DNA of 64,000 bases from Theocolax elegans (Eukaryota; Arthropoda; Insecta; Hymenoptera; Cerocephalidae). A model generated the notes under the pieces. That model saw only the letters and a program-made list of their open reading frames with translations. It searched no databases and was not told the origin of the DNA. The stretch spans positions 13,814,183 to 13,878,182 of the forward strand of contig CM047431.1 of assembly GCA_026168455.1 (NCBI GenBank). Reading direction: 5' to 3'. Position 1 is the stretch's first letter. Every line of letters starts with the position of its first letter. Below are positions 1-10,681 of the stretch, one piece after another. A program made the position numbers and the translations under genes.

Positions 1-1219
1 AGATGTATCAATTTCTTCTGTGCACGATTTTTCAACAAATTTCTCATTATTTTGACGTTTCGAACGTTCATATTTCTTTTCATACTTGTCAATGCATAAT
101 TTATGATACTTAAATTTAGCGTTTAAAAAATCGTCATCCGTGCTTATTGTTGCTATTTTAGTAAAAACGTCATCTTGTAATTCACGAATGCAGTTAAATA
201 ATTTTGTTGCTCTTTGTTTTTCAGTTAACAGCATTGTAGTCTTAACTTTTTTATATGTTAACTGCCCGTATATGAGACAAGCATTTGAAATTTCTTGACG
301 TTTTGATAATATCTTTTTACTTTGTACTTGCGCTTCAGGAACATTCTTAGATTTTTTTAAGCAAAGAGTATACTTCTTATAACAGGTATTATTCATGTGA
401 TAATTGTTAGATATCAAACAGGAAGCTGAGTTCTTTCCGGTTAAAAAATAAAGAAAATAAATGTAATATAGCGATGCGACTACTAGCGCTACGATGCGAG
501 CGCCGTTGCGTTTTTGTAACCGCCAAATACCCTTTGGTGGAGATATATATACTTCTCGTTCGAATGCGCTGGTGAGCGGACGTGTAGGGTGCTCGGTTTT
601 GCCTTTGTATTTCTTGTGATTTCATAAATAAATTGAACGTGGTGTTATTATTCGACATATTTTGTGTTTTAACTTATTGAAGCCTATTACACTTCGAGTA
701 GATACAACAATAATAAAAGATAGCTAAAAATAATAAAGAATACATTTAGATTTTGTAATAAACTTAATTTCAAACATTAAACATTATTTTTACATGCTTT
801 TGCACAAATTATAATTAAAAAAAATAATAATTACAATTTAAAAACTAATATTTAACTGAACTTCATCTATATTTTAAAAGTATAAACATTTATTTATACT
901 AAATAATCTTTATAAATCACAAATAAAATTTATTTAAATGTACAATTACGTTAAAAGAAATATTTCATTGAATTCACTCATTTTTTCATGTATACTTCGT
1001 GTTTTCGACTATTAAATTTATCGCACGAAACTTCATTATTTATTTAAAAATATGATTAAACTTACCATTTTCAGGTAGCACCTTAATTCGACTGTAAACG
1101 CTGTCACAATTAATAGTGGCTGCATCTATTATGCGTTGTCGAGCATTTTCTGTGCTGTTCTCATTTACGTTTTTGTCGTTTACGCCACATATTATGCAAA
1201 TTTTCTTTAGTTCATTCAT
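1..1219 (-). CDS. Uncharacterised zinc-finger-like protein, two exons, cut by window edge
   Basis: Minus-strand gene model. Exon 1 runs from the ATG at 1219 to 1066 and ends at a good donor (G|GTAAG). Exon 2 starts at 425 after an acceptor CTCAG preceded by a T-rich tract, and stays open to base 1. The exon 1 phase (one base) joins exon 2 in frame. Exon 1 begins with a CIICG motif (CxxC) and contains the helix RQRIIDAATI. Exon 2 opens with YHMNNTC (H-x4-C) and later has KYHKLC, so a CxxC plus HxxxxC zinc site is likely near the N-terminus. The layout resembles large uncharacterised proteins common in arthropod genomes and often linked to mobile DNA; I cannot name a function. The intron (426-1065) contains a GC-richer block at 470-640 with no supported gene; the open frame on the minus strand there is the intron and exon start read in the wrong frame. 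Confidence 0.55.
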
Positions 1220-1498
1220 TTATATTACGTGTATACATATAATAACGAAATAATACAACATTAATAAATTACTTAATATCTTCTGTCCGGCTACAAAGCA
1301 AAAAGAACAAGAGTACACGCGAGTACGTTGATCAACTTCGATACTTGCTGTTAGGATTGACATAAACAAGTTAAAACGGGTTTTTCATACAAGTAAATTC
1401 TTGCAAAGCGCGCCAAATTCAAAACTACGAAGTATTTTAAAGAAATGTATTTCATTTTATTTCGCTTATTAAATTTAATTTATAAATAATTTCGTTAT

Positions 1499-1575
1499 CA
1501 TATATATATATATATATATGTGTGTATGTATGTGTGTGTGTATATTTATACATACGTATATATACATGCATATAA
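1499..1575. repeat. (TA)n/(TG)n compound microsatellite
   Basis: A run of TA dinucleotides grades into TGTG and TATA-rich sequence. Confidence 0.85.
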
Positions 1576-2187
1576 ATTAAGCAAAATAGAAAAAAAATAA
1601 TTTAAAACACATGCAGAGCAGCCGAGCTGATCGACTCGCAATCCCGGCACCGAACTCTGTTGCGGGAACCCGTGAGCGCGCGCGCAAATAGTGCTTATTG
1701 CAGTGCTCAGAAAGTAATTAACTCATTGCAAATATCATCTTGTGCCTATGTAAAGTTAAAATATATATTCTAATCTTTAATTTGAGCCGAATTACGTTAA
1801 GATTAATGCAGTATACGCTGAGCTGTACATCGTCAAATTTGTGAAAATTCACGTTTTTTTAAACTTTGCGAATTTTTTGCGGCTTTGGACTGCACTTTAG
1901 CGTAAAATTAGTAGAAATCTTTTTTATTCAAAATAACTCAAAGAATATGATAGCATTTTTTTTCGCGAAAAGCCCATTTTTGCAATTTGTTTATAAAAAT
2001 TGTTAATAACAATTAAAGGCGCCATTTTCAGACTTTCTACCCAAAAAATTCGGATTCAGCAGGTCAAAATGCTTCGGAAACACTAGGGTAGAATCGAGGA
2101 CCTCGAAATAACACGGGCATATGAATTGTCCCTAGACTACATTGTCCGCAATGGCCTCTCGTACGTACACTGTACGCACCTACTTGT

Positions 2188-2218
<31 letters not shown>

Positions 2219-2375
2219 TGCGTATATGGTGCGCGCTTCAAACCATTCTTTCACACTTACGTTGTACGTGTGTTCTTCTCGGACTTCACTTTTGCTCTCG
2301 CGTACGTAGACTGGATGTATCCATTTTTATTATTTCGTAGACTGTTAAATACATATATGAATTAATTTTTCAGCC
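1576..2375. other. Non-genic stretch with a (CT)n run
   Basis: No supported gene. A GC-richer patch lies at 1620-1700. A (CT)n run lies at 2191-2218. The small open frame over 2126-2365 is created largely by the (CT)n run and is not a gene. Confidence 0.6.
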
Positions 2376-3240
2376 CAACGACGATTATTACGTGATATGG
2401 AAAGCGATCACGAAATTATTGTAATATAGGATTTGGATAGCGATCATGATGTCCTCGACAACCGTACAAGTAGTTCGTGTGATTGTGTGTCTTGCGTTGG
2501 GGCTGGTGAGTAACCATCCCATAACTCTGTTGTAGAAGATGCGCATAATCCGTAGGGAGGAAAACGGTCGCGAAAATGTAGATGGGTGGGAATCGGCTAT
2601 TTTATCAGCGTTCGCGAGTCAAATAAGACATTCTCGTTGTGCATAAGGAACACGGTGGATTCATAGTATGGCCATTGATGTAAATTCGCCGTTATATACA
2701 GATCCCGACGTGAAAAATCTGTTAGATCGCGTTCGCGAAAGTTCTAATGGTGTTTTTTGTTTTTTTTTCTAAATTGTAGTATTCTTTTTATTATTATTAT
2801 ACTCTGTAATACAATGCGAATAAATTTTCTATTTTATATTCAAATTTATTTTATTTTATAATTATTTACACCTACCCTTAAAATATTTTTAATCAAAAAA
2901 AAAAAAACTCATACAAGTTCTGAGGACAACCAGGTACGTGTTTGACTGGTGGAATACTCTGATTCTGAAAGCGAGTCTGATGACTCCAGCTGGTACTTAC
3001 ACCGAGTGATTGCCACGATGCGAGCTTGCAGGAAAGCGAGTCAACGCATGATTAGGTAGAATATATAGATTTCTGAGAGCCGTATATAAACCTTTGTGTA
3101 CGTGAATGTATAGATTTGTTCGAAAGCAAGAATCTAGAAATATTTGATAGTGAAGAATATTATGCAGAAGGGTGGAGGCGACCGTGTTGACGATGAAATT
3201 TACTCTTCAGATATATTTTTCACGTAGAGAGTGAAAAAAT
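2376..3240 (+). pseudogene. Decayed coding-like segment, possibly Maverick PolB N-terminus
   Basis: Several plus-strand fragments read like old protein-coding DNA, but all are interrupted. One near 2560-2650 contains DGWESAILSAFASQIR. One near 2670-2760 contains DPDVKNLLDRVRES. One near 2940-3060 is acidic (YSDSESESDDSSW). A Maverick DNA polymerase B remnant lies on the same strand just after the gypsy LTR at 10681, so these pieces could be its N-terminal part, split by the gypsy insertion. That link is inference; the similarity is too weak to be sure. Confidence 0.25.
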
Positions 3241-5036
3241 CATAATATTAAAAAATTCCGCATTAACGGGTGTCGGTTAACCCTTCGAGTAAATGAACCG
3301 CCTGAAAATTTCAATATATTTTTGTGGTTAGAATTAGTCATACGCGATATACACGAGTATTTAATAAAAAAAATGTAATATTAATTATTTAAACTCGTGT
3401 GTGAGTAAAATAATTAAAAGTATTTTTGTATTACAATTATCTGACAGTGATTACTTGATTTAATATTTGGTATTTATAAAGTATTACTGTTCACGATACT
3501 TGTAATATATTTTTGAAAATTTTTGAGTGTGAGAAAAATTTTTTTTTTATAACTCGTGTTAATGGTTTAGACTTTTTGCAAGTTAAACCATTAATGTTAA
3601 GTATCTTTGTGTGATTGTTCCGCAAAGATACGAGAGTTATAATATATAATTATTTAGACTCGCGAGTGAGTTAAATAATTAAATTTTTTTTGCATGTCTT
3701 TTAATGATCGGCATCTAATATTTTGTATTCGTTATTTGCTGTGAAATTTTAATATATGTAAAAAACTTTCTTTTCTCCTTTTGTGTGTTTAAATTATATC
3801 TCCACACATTTTTACCAATTATTTAGACTTGTTTGTTAGTTAAATAATTGGTTATAATTTATTTTTGGTGTGTTTGAGTAAAATTATTCGGTATATAAAT
3901 GTAATTCTTTAGACTTGTTAGCAAGTTAAACAATTCAATTTTCATTTCCTTTTCGTTCAATTTATTTAAAAAAGGAAATATAAATTATTTCAACTTGGTA
4001 GCAACATAAATTATTTACTTAGTCCTTCTTAGGATAAAATAAATATATTTCGCTAAAAAAAAAATTGTCGTTTGGGACGACAATTAGTGAAATAATTATT
4101 AAACCATACGGGATTTACAACATTTCGTAAATACCGTTTGAAATAATTTAATTAAGTTTGTCTTTGTAGTGTAGTGTAAATTATAAAGGAAATTTTTTTT
4201 TTTTGGTTTTGGGGCTTGGAAAAGCAAAATAATAAATGGTGTCTTGGTGTGTGTGAGTCACAAGACACTGTATTTATTTTTATATTTATTTTAAAATTAA
4301 TTATTTAGGCTCGTTAGCGAGATAAATAATTTAATTTTTTTTCTTTTCTTTTCTTCCTTTATAATTTGTTGTTTCTGTATTTATTAATAGATTAAAACTT
4401 TAATTATTTTAATTTCCATAACAGAATAAATTCTTTTCGCCAGTGAGGGATCTGTTGGATTATAACTGGCGAGAGAGATATTTTGGGAAATCGTTAAATT
4501 TACCGTTACTGGTGAATTACGACAATATTGAAATAATTTAAGAATTTTTTTTGTTAATAATTATTTTTGCTTGCTAAACAATTGTATAGAGTCTTGGTGT
4601 GTGTGAGTCACAAGACACTATTATAAACATTAATTATTTAGACTTGTGAGTAAGTTAAATAATTAATTTAAATTTGGTGCGAGTGTTATGTGTGTGATTT
4701 GCCACAACTTTAACCACAAAATTTAATTATTTTGTCCTTCTAAGGACGAAATGAATTTCTTTTAAGGAAAATCTTTTGGATTTTGATCAAGTAAATTAAT
4801 TTTGTTGGTACAGTACTTGGTGCATCTTTACAGTTTATTGTAATTAAGCCGACACCAAATTTTTTTTACTCGTTGGGAGTAATAATTATTTTATTGTGGT
4901 GAGTCCAATAAAATAATTTCCAATTGAAAATTGGATACTTCCGAAGTATTTGAAACACTAGGGATTTCATCTGAAATCCCGGTTGAGAGTACTTCTCCCG
5001 ACGTAACACGTCGGCTGCTGCTGGTCAAAAAAAATA
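3241..5036 (+). other. Hairpin-rich leader upstream of gypsy gag
   Basis: This AT-rich stretch has no long ORF but holds about fifteen short inverted repeats. Clear ones are 3559-3594 (TTAATGGTTTAG arm), 3601-3631 (9-bp perfect stem GTATCTTTG), 3648-3680, 3815-3851, 3903-3935, 4063-4085 (9-bp perfect stem AATTGTCGT), 4239-4268 and its near copy at 4591-4618 (GTCTTG/CAAGAC), 4300-4335, 4631-4667, 4725-4760, 4884-4918 (13-bp perfect stem AATTATTTTATTG), 4935-4949, 4961-4980 (GGGATTTCA stem) and 4999-5015 (CCGACGT stem). Many share the pattern AATTATTTAGACT, a short loop, then AGTTAAATAATT. Outer pairs such as 3547-3554 with 3634-3641 enclose two hairpins. No copy of the LTR found at 9600-10681 is visible here, so the 5' LTR is missing or lost. 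Confidence 0.6.
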
Positions 5037-6389
5037 ATGGTCAGCAGCTATGAAGCCCGAATGGCCCAGCTTATGCGTGAATCACGCATAGCTAGGGATA
5101 TTCATCGGGAAACGACGAAGCTTCCGATTAAGGCAGTGTATGCCCAATTGGAGCATCTAAGTTTAAACGCAAATGGCGAAGAGGCGGAGTGCCGCGAAAG
5201 TTTGCACGACTTCAGAAATGACAACGAGTTCTCAGATCGCAGGATGTTCAGTGCCCTGCCCAATGTGTTCTCAAAATCAGCTCTGTTCTGGTATAGAACA
5301 GTTCAGTCATCTCTTCGAGATTGGCGTGATTTTGAGATCGAGTTCGTAAATGAGTATGGCCGTATCATAAATGACGAAGATTTACTCATGGAACTTCGAT
5401 CAAGAACACAAAATGAGGGAGAAAAGGCTACGACGTTCTTGAACTGTCTCAGAGCGATCGTAAATAAGTTTAAATGCCCTCCCTCACTAGAACAACAGGT
5501 GAAGATGGCCTACTCGCAGATGAGGCCAGATTACCGTAGGTACATACCAGTACGACAAATCAGGAATTTCTTTGATTTGACAAGCTACGGTAAAGAGTAC
5601 GAGCAGCATTTAACATGGGTCACGAAATTCTCTAGTTCCAACGTTAAGCGCGAGAAGCTCGTACCAGAAGCTTTTCCGAAACAGAGTGGTGGCGCATCGG
5701 TTTCGGGTAAAGTGGCGACTGTTACCGAAAAGAGTAAGGATGAGTCTTCTCATTCGGATAAACAGTCGTCTAAGAAAACTATTAAGAAGAAGAACAAGAA
5801 AAGTGCGAAAAACTCGCCAAACTCTTCTTCAAGCGAATACGAAGCAGCCGCTGTGTACGGTACTTCCAACGTCGCTAATAGTTTTCAGAAACGATACGGC
5901 AAATCGAATAATGAAGGGGGTGGTCACAATTCGAAATCCGTATCGTACGTGCCTGTTTCTCAACAGTCACGTGGGCAACAAAAACAGAACTTGAGCAAAA
6001 GAGAAAGACGTGCTTTGACGAATTCTCAACTGCCCCAGCAAAATGTTTTTGTCCCACAAATGGCACAAAATCTGGTGAGTTATGTGCAACCACAGGCGAC
6101 GGCAGTAAACCCAACGAACCTGAGCACCAACTTTGTGGGCGTGTGTTTCACATGCCAAAAAGTCGGTCATAGGTCGTCGGATTGCCCGAGCCGAACATGC
6201 TACCGATGCGGAAACATTGGGCACTTCGCTGAGCGGTGCTCTACCGAATTGGTGGCAAAGGAGTGCCAGCTGTGTGGAACTAGTGCCGTTACACTCCAAA
6301 CATGTCCTAACTGCGTCAGGTTCCTCCAAAACGTGGGAAACCTGAACGCAGGGCACCCGAGCTGCCCCGGGCGCCCTGCACTGCAGTAA
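5037..6389 (+). CDS. gag: Gypsy-type Gag polyprotein, element 1
   Basis: An open 450-residue frame for the structural protein that would form retrotransposon particles. Residues about 80-200 match the gypsy-type capsid region (ALFWYRTVQSSLRDW, then EFVNEYG and LNCLRAIVNKFKCPPSLEQQ). Residues 230-280 are Lys/Ser rich, as expected for an RNA-binding linker. Two zinc knuckles lie near the C-terminus: CFTCQKVGHRSSDC and CYRCGNIGHFAERC, both CCHC. A further Cys pair (CQLCG) follows. The start ATG at 5037 comes directly after the hairpin-rich leader. Pol lies downstream in the -1 frame and overlaps the end of gag, the usual gypsy arrangement. The frame has no breaks, unlike pol, so gag is the best preserved part of this copy. 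Confidence 0.9.
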   Translation: MVSSYEARMAQLMRESRIARDIHRETTKLPIKAVYAQLEHLSLNANGEEAECRESLHDFRNDNEFSDRRMFSALPNVFSKSALFWYRTVQSSLRDWRDFEIEFVNEYGRIINDEDLLMELRSRTQNEGEKATTFLNCLRAIVNKFKCPPSLEQQVKMAYSQMRPDYRRYIPVRQIRNFFDLTSYGKEYEQHLTWVTKFSSSNVKREKLVPEAFPKQSGGASVSGKVATVTEKSKDESSHSDKQSSKKTIKKKNKKSAKNSPNSSSSEYEAAAVYGTSNVANSFQKRYGKSNNEGGGHNSKSVSYVPVSQQSRGQQKQNLSKRERRALTNSQLPQQNVFVPQMAQNLVSYVQPQATAVNPTNLSTNFVGVCFTCQKVGHRSSDCPSRTCYRCGNIGHFAERCSTELVAKECQLCGTSAVTLQTCPNCVRFLQNVGNLNAGHPSCPGRPALQ

Positions 6390-7036
6390 GTAAACCGCAT
6401 GGTTTACAAGGGCAAGAGTTTAAAGTTGGAGAACCCTCTAAACTCTTTAAGAAGTCTAGCAAATCATTTGCTGACTTCTCTAAAGTCCTTAACGGAGATC
6501 AAATTCTCTCTCAGACCGAAGTTGGTGTTGAAAGTAAGTCTGAGTGTAAGGATTCTAAACGTTCTGGGGATTCGACAGATGGAAAAGTTCTTAGAACACA
6601 ACTTGTCTATCCCACTCGAGTTTTGCAAGGTAAAACAGAACAAGCAAACTTATTAGACCAACAAAAGCGTGAGGCTAACGATTGGGCTAAGGAACTCCAA
6701 AGGCAAATACTCTGGTAGCAGAGATATAATTGGTGAAGAAGGCGTAAAGGGATCGTTATCACAGCCGCTTAGCACCATCGGAGTGAACGACCTTGGTTGT
6801 TGCTCATCGTCACCCCGTTGTGACACACCTAGTAAAGATGACAAGAAGCCCTTGGTGGAGAAGGTAATTGTCCTCAAAAACGAGCCTTTGGTGGAGAAGG
6901 TAGTTGTCATAACATGAACCGTACAAACTCGTTGCCGAGAAGTACAGTTCAGGGGGGGCAGATACCGTACCAAGTACGTCTAAAATGACGCCCACAGCAT
7001 CGACTCCTAACGACGATAGTCATTCCGATCAGATAA
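6390..7036 (+). pseudogene. pol: Gypsy element 1 pol N-terminal region, broken
   Basis: The frame -1 to gag is open from about 6350 to a TAG at 6716 and reads as a charged segment (for example NDWAKELQRQ). The signal then moves to another frame over about 6669-6917, where a short internal duplication is seen (PLVEKVIV, then PLVEKVVV). After 6917 the frame changes again before the protease at 7037. This is the spacer between the Gag zinc knuckles and the protease; no enzyme motif is present. At least two frame changes or stops make it non-functional. Confidence 0.6.
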
Positions 7037-8958
7037 TTGCTGGAATCCAACCGTTTATTCTTTTTGGTACGACTTGGTGGAAAGGACTTTAAAGCACTTT
7101 TCGATCCTGGCGCCATGGTCTCTCTTGTACGATCAGATGTTGTCGAACAGTACAAGTTTAAATGGAGACCTGTCAAGGTTATCGTGAAAGGTGTGGCTGG
7201 ACCAGCACTTAAAGTCCTTGGCCTTATCGATATTCTATTCTGTGTAGAAGGCCTTGATGGCAATATCCAACTGAGAATTGTAGAGAATATTGAGCATTCC
7301 ATCATTTTCGGTATGGATTTACTACAACATGGGAATATGGAAGTCAAATTAGGCGAAGCTATCTGGCGTATTGGCGAGAGTGATTGGAGACACTTCGTCA
7401 GAGATATAGCTCATAACATTGATTCGAGGATTTTCGCTGAATGTGCTGGTATAATTGAGATACAGGACGAACAGCGGAAACAAGTCAAAGAGTTAGTTGA
7501 AAGCTTACTCTTGCCCTCGGGAGATGTCCACGGCTTTACGACGGTAACGGAGCACCATATAGAGGTTGAACCTGATGCAAGATCGGTTCGGCATAAGTCA
7601 AGACGTATGTTTCCCAAGGTCCTCGAATTTGCCCAGAGTGAGGTCAAAAAGATGTTTGACAAGGGCATTATTGAACCGAGTGCGAGTGATTGGTCAGCTG
7701 CTCCGGTCATCGTTCGCAAGGACGAAGGAAGTTATCGTTTCTGTATCGAGTTTCGAGACCTTAATGCAGTCACAAAACGTGATTCTTATCCAATTCCTAA
7801 TATGGATACCATATTGAACAAGCTGCATAATGCAAGGTGTATATCAAAAATCAATCTTAAGAAAGCGTACTTCCAAATATTAATCGCCGAGGCGAGCCGG
7901 CATTATACTGCATTTGCTGTACCAGGGTCGGGACTGTGGCAGTTCACGAGAATGTCCCTTGGCCTCATGAATGCTCGTATGACCTTTGCACGGCTTATAG
8001 ATGCAATTTTCGGGCCTAAAGTGGACCCTCATGTGTTTGGTTACCTAGACGACTTGATCGTCATTACCGAAACTTTTGAGGACCATCTAAAATGACTCGA
8101 ATACGTACTAAGGACGTTGAATGACGCTGGACTCGAAGTGAATCGAAAGAAGTGTGAGTTTTGTTGTTCCAGCGTAACGTTTCTTGGGTACAAATTGGAC
8201 GCGGACGGCTTGACGCCTGACGAGGAACGAGTCGCTCCAGTCCTTAACTACCCTATCCCTCGTAATGTCAAACAGCTGAGATCCTTCCTCGGGATGGTAA
8301 GCTGGTATTCTCAATTCATTAATCGAGAAGCTGACATTAAAGCTCCCCTTACCAAGTTGCTGCGTAAAGACCAGGCTTGCGATTGGGGCAAGGAGAAGGA
8401 GGAGGCGTTTCGTCAGCTTAGAGTTACGTTAGCTGAAGCGCTTGTATTAGCCCGTCCAGACTTTTCTAAGCCATTTACCGTCCAAAGTAACGCTAGTGAC
8501 TTAGCAATGGTGCGATGTTGACGCAACTGGACGACGAGGGTCTCGAGCATTCGATTGTCTACGTCAGCCGATTATTAAATCGCGCTGAACGTAATTACAT
8601 GACAACAGAAAAAGAATGCTTAGATCTCATATTGGTTATTAAGAGATTGAGACCATACATTGAGGCTTATCGATTTACGGCTGTGACCGACCATAGTGCT
8701 CTCATATGGCTCAAAAATCTCAAGGAGCCGTCGGGTAGGTTAGCACGATGGATAATTGAAATGCAGCAATGGGACTTTGATATAGTGCATAAGAAAGGAG
8801 ATTTGCACTATGTCCCGGACGCGCTTTCTCGTGCCATCAACCCAGACCCCGACGAAGAAGAGATTGCCTCGTTCGAAATAATTACAGACCCATGGTATAT
8901 TGCTAGATTAAACGATGTACGCTCATGCCCTCGAAGATTTCCGGAATGGAAAATTTAG
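7037..8958 (+). pseudogene. pol: Gypsy element 1 protease, reverse transcriptase and RNase H
   Basis: The aspartic protease is at 7090-7330: the active-site region reads FDPGA where DTGA or DSGA is usual, and IIFGMDLL follows. The reverse transcriptase (about 7600-8330) has FRDLNAVT, a motif A changed to INLKKAYFQI so the catalytic Asp is Asn, and an intact YLDD at 8042-8053. RNase H follows, with SNAS replacing the usual DAS, then TEKECL, VTDHSALIWL and VPDALSR. Breaks: an in-frame TGA at 8093, a frame change near 8510, and a TAG at 8956. The gene would have copied the element RNA into DNA. The lost catalytic residues show this copy is dead. Confidence 0.88.
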
Positions 8959-9480
8959 GATGATATGCTATATCGTTTTACAAGCGGTAAACCCCTGGAC
9001 TCTGTATCAGAACGAGAGGAAGGCTGGCGTCTTGTGCTACCCTTAGAGCAGAGGAACCGACTTCTAGTAGATTCTCATTTCCACCCAGCTATGGGTCACA
9101 TGGGAATTGAAAAAAGTTACGAACGCGTTGCAAGAGATTACTATTGGCCAGGTATCTACCACGATACCCACCAATTTGTCTAACGGTGTCTGATATGTCA
9201 GAACTATAAGACGTCTCAAGCAGGTCCTCAAGGCTTATGATTTAAATTAGTCGTACACTTTCCTAAGGTGCGTAAGGCATCTCTGCTAAACTGGCACCAA
9301 AGTATGACAGACCCTTTGAAGTTAAAGAAGTACTATCTCCAGTAGTTCTGAAACTAGAAGACTAGAAGTAGTCTGGTCGGAAATGGACCGAGGTACACGT
9401 ATCGGCGCACGTGAGAACAGTCAGCGATGGCTAGGCTTGGTGACTGTATGCTACGTCAATATCATACGAAGCACGAAGAA
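8959..9480 (+). pseudogene. Gypsy element 1 integrase remnant lacking the catalytic core
   Basis: The N-terminal HHCC zinc domain is readable at 8990-9215 (HFHPAMGHMGIEKSYERV, YYWPGI, then CLICQNYK), with a TAA at 9181 between the His and Cys pairs. Right after it, from about 9283, the sequence jumps to an integrase C-terminal motif (KLAPKYDRPFEVKEVLSP). The whole D,D-35-E core, normally several hundred bases, is absent. The purine tract follows at 9576-9596. This is an internally deleted copy that could not integrate by itself. Confidence 0.75.
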
Positions 9481-9575
9481 TCATTGAAGCAGCCTGCAAT
9501 TGAAGAAAAGAAGAGAAGCGTACAGCGCGCAGTCGTGGATAGATTGTGCCTTTCTTTCGACTCGGCCTTCCCGAG

Positions 9576-9596
9576 GGAAGTGGAGTGTAGGGGGGG
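9576..9596 (+). other. Polypurine tract of gypsy element 1
   Basis: A purine-rich run ending in seven G lies immediately before the LTR start at about 9600, the position where plus-strand DNA synthesis is primed in gypsy elements. Confidence 0.7.
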
Positions 9597-9599
9597 CTT

Positions 9600-10681
9600 T
9601 GAGACGGAAATCGTCACACAATCTATTCACGACGAATAGAATATTTAAATTCGCGAATTGTGAGTCGTCGGAGCCTTTCGTATAGCAAGGCCAACCGACG
9701 ACACTTGTTTGTTTCATCTGCGAGTGTACAATTACGTGCGCGAATATACGTAGGGATGAGAGCGCGAGAGAGTGTGTGTGTGTTTCCCCACTCTCATCCC
9801 TTTTTCGAGAAATTAGGCGATTGTCTAATCAGTGTGTAATAATCCGTCGATCAAGACGGATTATTGTTTTTACCGTGATCGCGTGCTGCTCGTGAGTGCC
9901 GAGAGCGCGCCCCACCCCCCTCCTGCATTCAGCTCTGTGAACGGTTGTTCCGGAGCAGGGCTAAGTGCGGAGACCCGGGTGGATAAACACGTGTGTCCCG
10001 TGTAGTTTTGTGTGTGTGTGTGTGTATCAAGGACGGGGTCGTGCGCGTGTGATACCGCGGATCGCGACTCGCTCGCCACGGCAAGGGCCGCCTTCACCAC
10101 CTCAACCACCGGTCGCCCCCTTGTCAAGGAGGTCGACCAGTCGCCGAGGATCGGCTGGGCCATCTCCGAGGAGCGTCACCGGTAAGTGTTTCAATTTACT
10201 ATCGTGACCCTCCCCCTCCCTTGTGTGTGTGTACATCGGGAGTGTGTTCGGGTACGACGGTACTCGAACAGCGGTTCCTGGGAGCGAAACCTGTCGCAGG
10301 CGAGAATCTCGATCCGACAGATTTCCCGGGAATTCCTCCCGCGCGTTCTATATTGTCGCGGCACACGGCCTGGATGGCCATTTTGTTAAATTATAATAAA
10401 ATAAACACTTCTTTTATTTTTATTTTAATTATGGTTGTGTATTTATTATTCTGCCCGCTCCCGCCAACGTTCATTTAATTTATATATCGTGTCGAGGCAA
10501 GGAGGATCGCACGAATCCTCCACACCGTTCGTCCCAGCGAACTCGCGTTCCTGACAACAGCCCGCAGTTCAAATAAACAAACAAATTAATTGTGTGCGCG
10601 GTATTGGGCAACGCGGACCAACGATTAATATTAATTATTAAAAATAATTAAGTGTACCGGGTTCGCGAATACCACGTCACA
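9600..10681 (+). repeat. 3' LTR of gypsy element 1 (LTR family A, copy 1)
   Basis: Begins TGAGACGGAAATCGTCACAC and ends ACCACGTCACA. The same unit occurs on the minus strand at 41998-42927 and 59131-60147, which fixes both ends. A conserved inverted repeat GGGATGAGAG/CTCTCATCCC at 9753-9800 is present in all three copies. ORFs predicted inside it are not genes. Confidence 0.88.

Noticed and set aside
407..658. 83-residue minus-strand ORF
   Set aside because: It overlaps the intron and the acceptor of the two-exon gene in a different frame.
2126..2365. 79-residue ORF with a Ser-Leu run
   Set aside because: The run is a (CT)n microsatellite. No other coding signal is present.
5686..6400. Several ORFs overlapping gag on both strands
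   Set aside because: They are shadows of the gag frame and do not show conserved motifs.
9870..10478. ORFs inside LTR family A (also at 42038-42764 and 59179-59928)
   Set aside because: They differ between the three LTR copies and look like GC-rich LTR read in chance frames.
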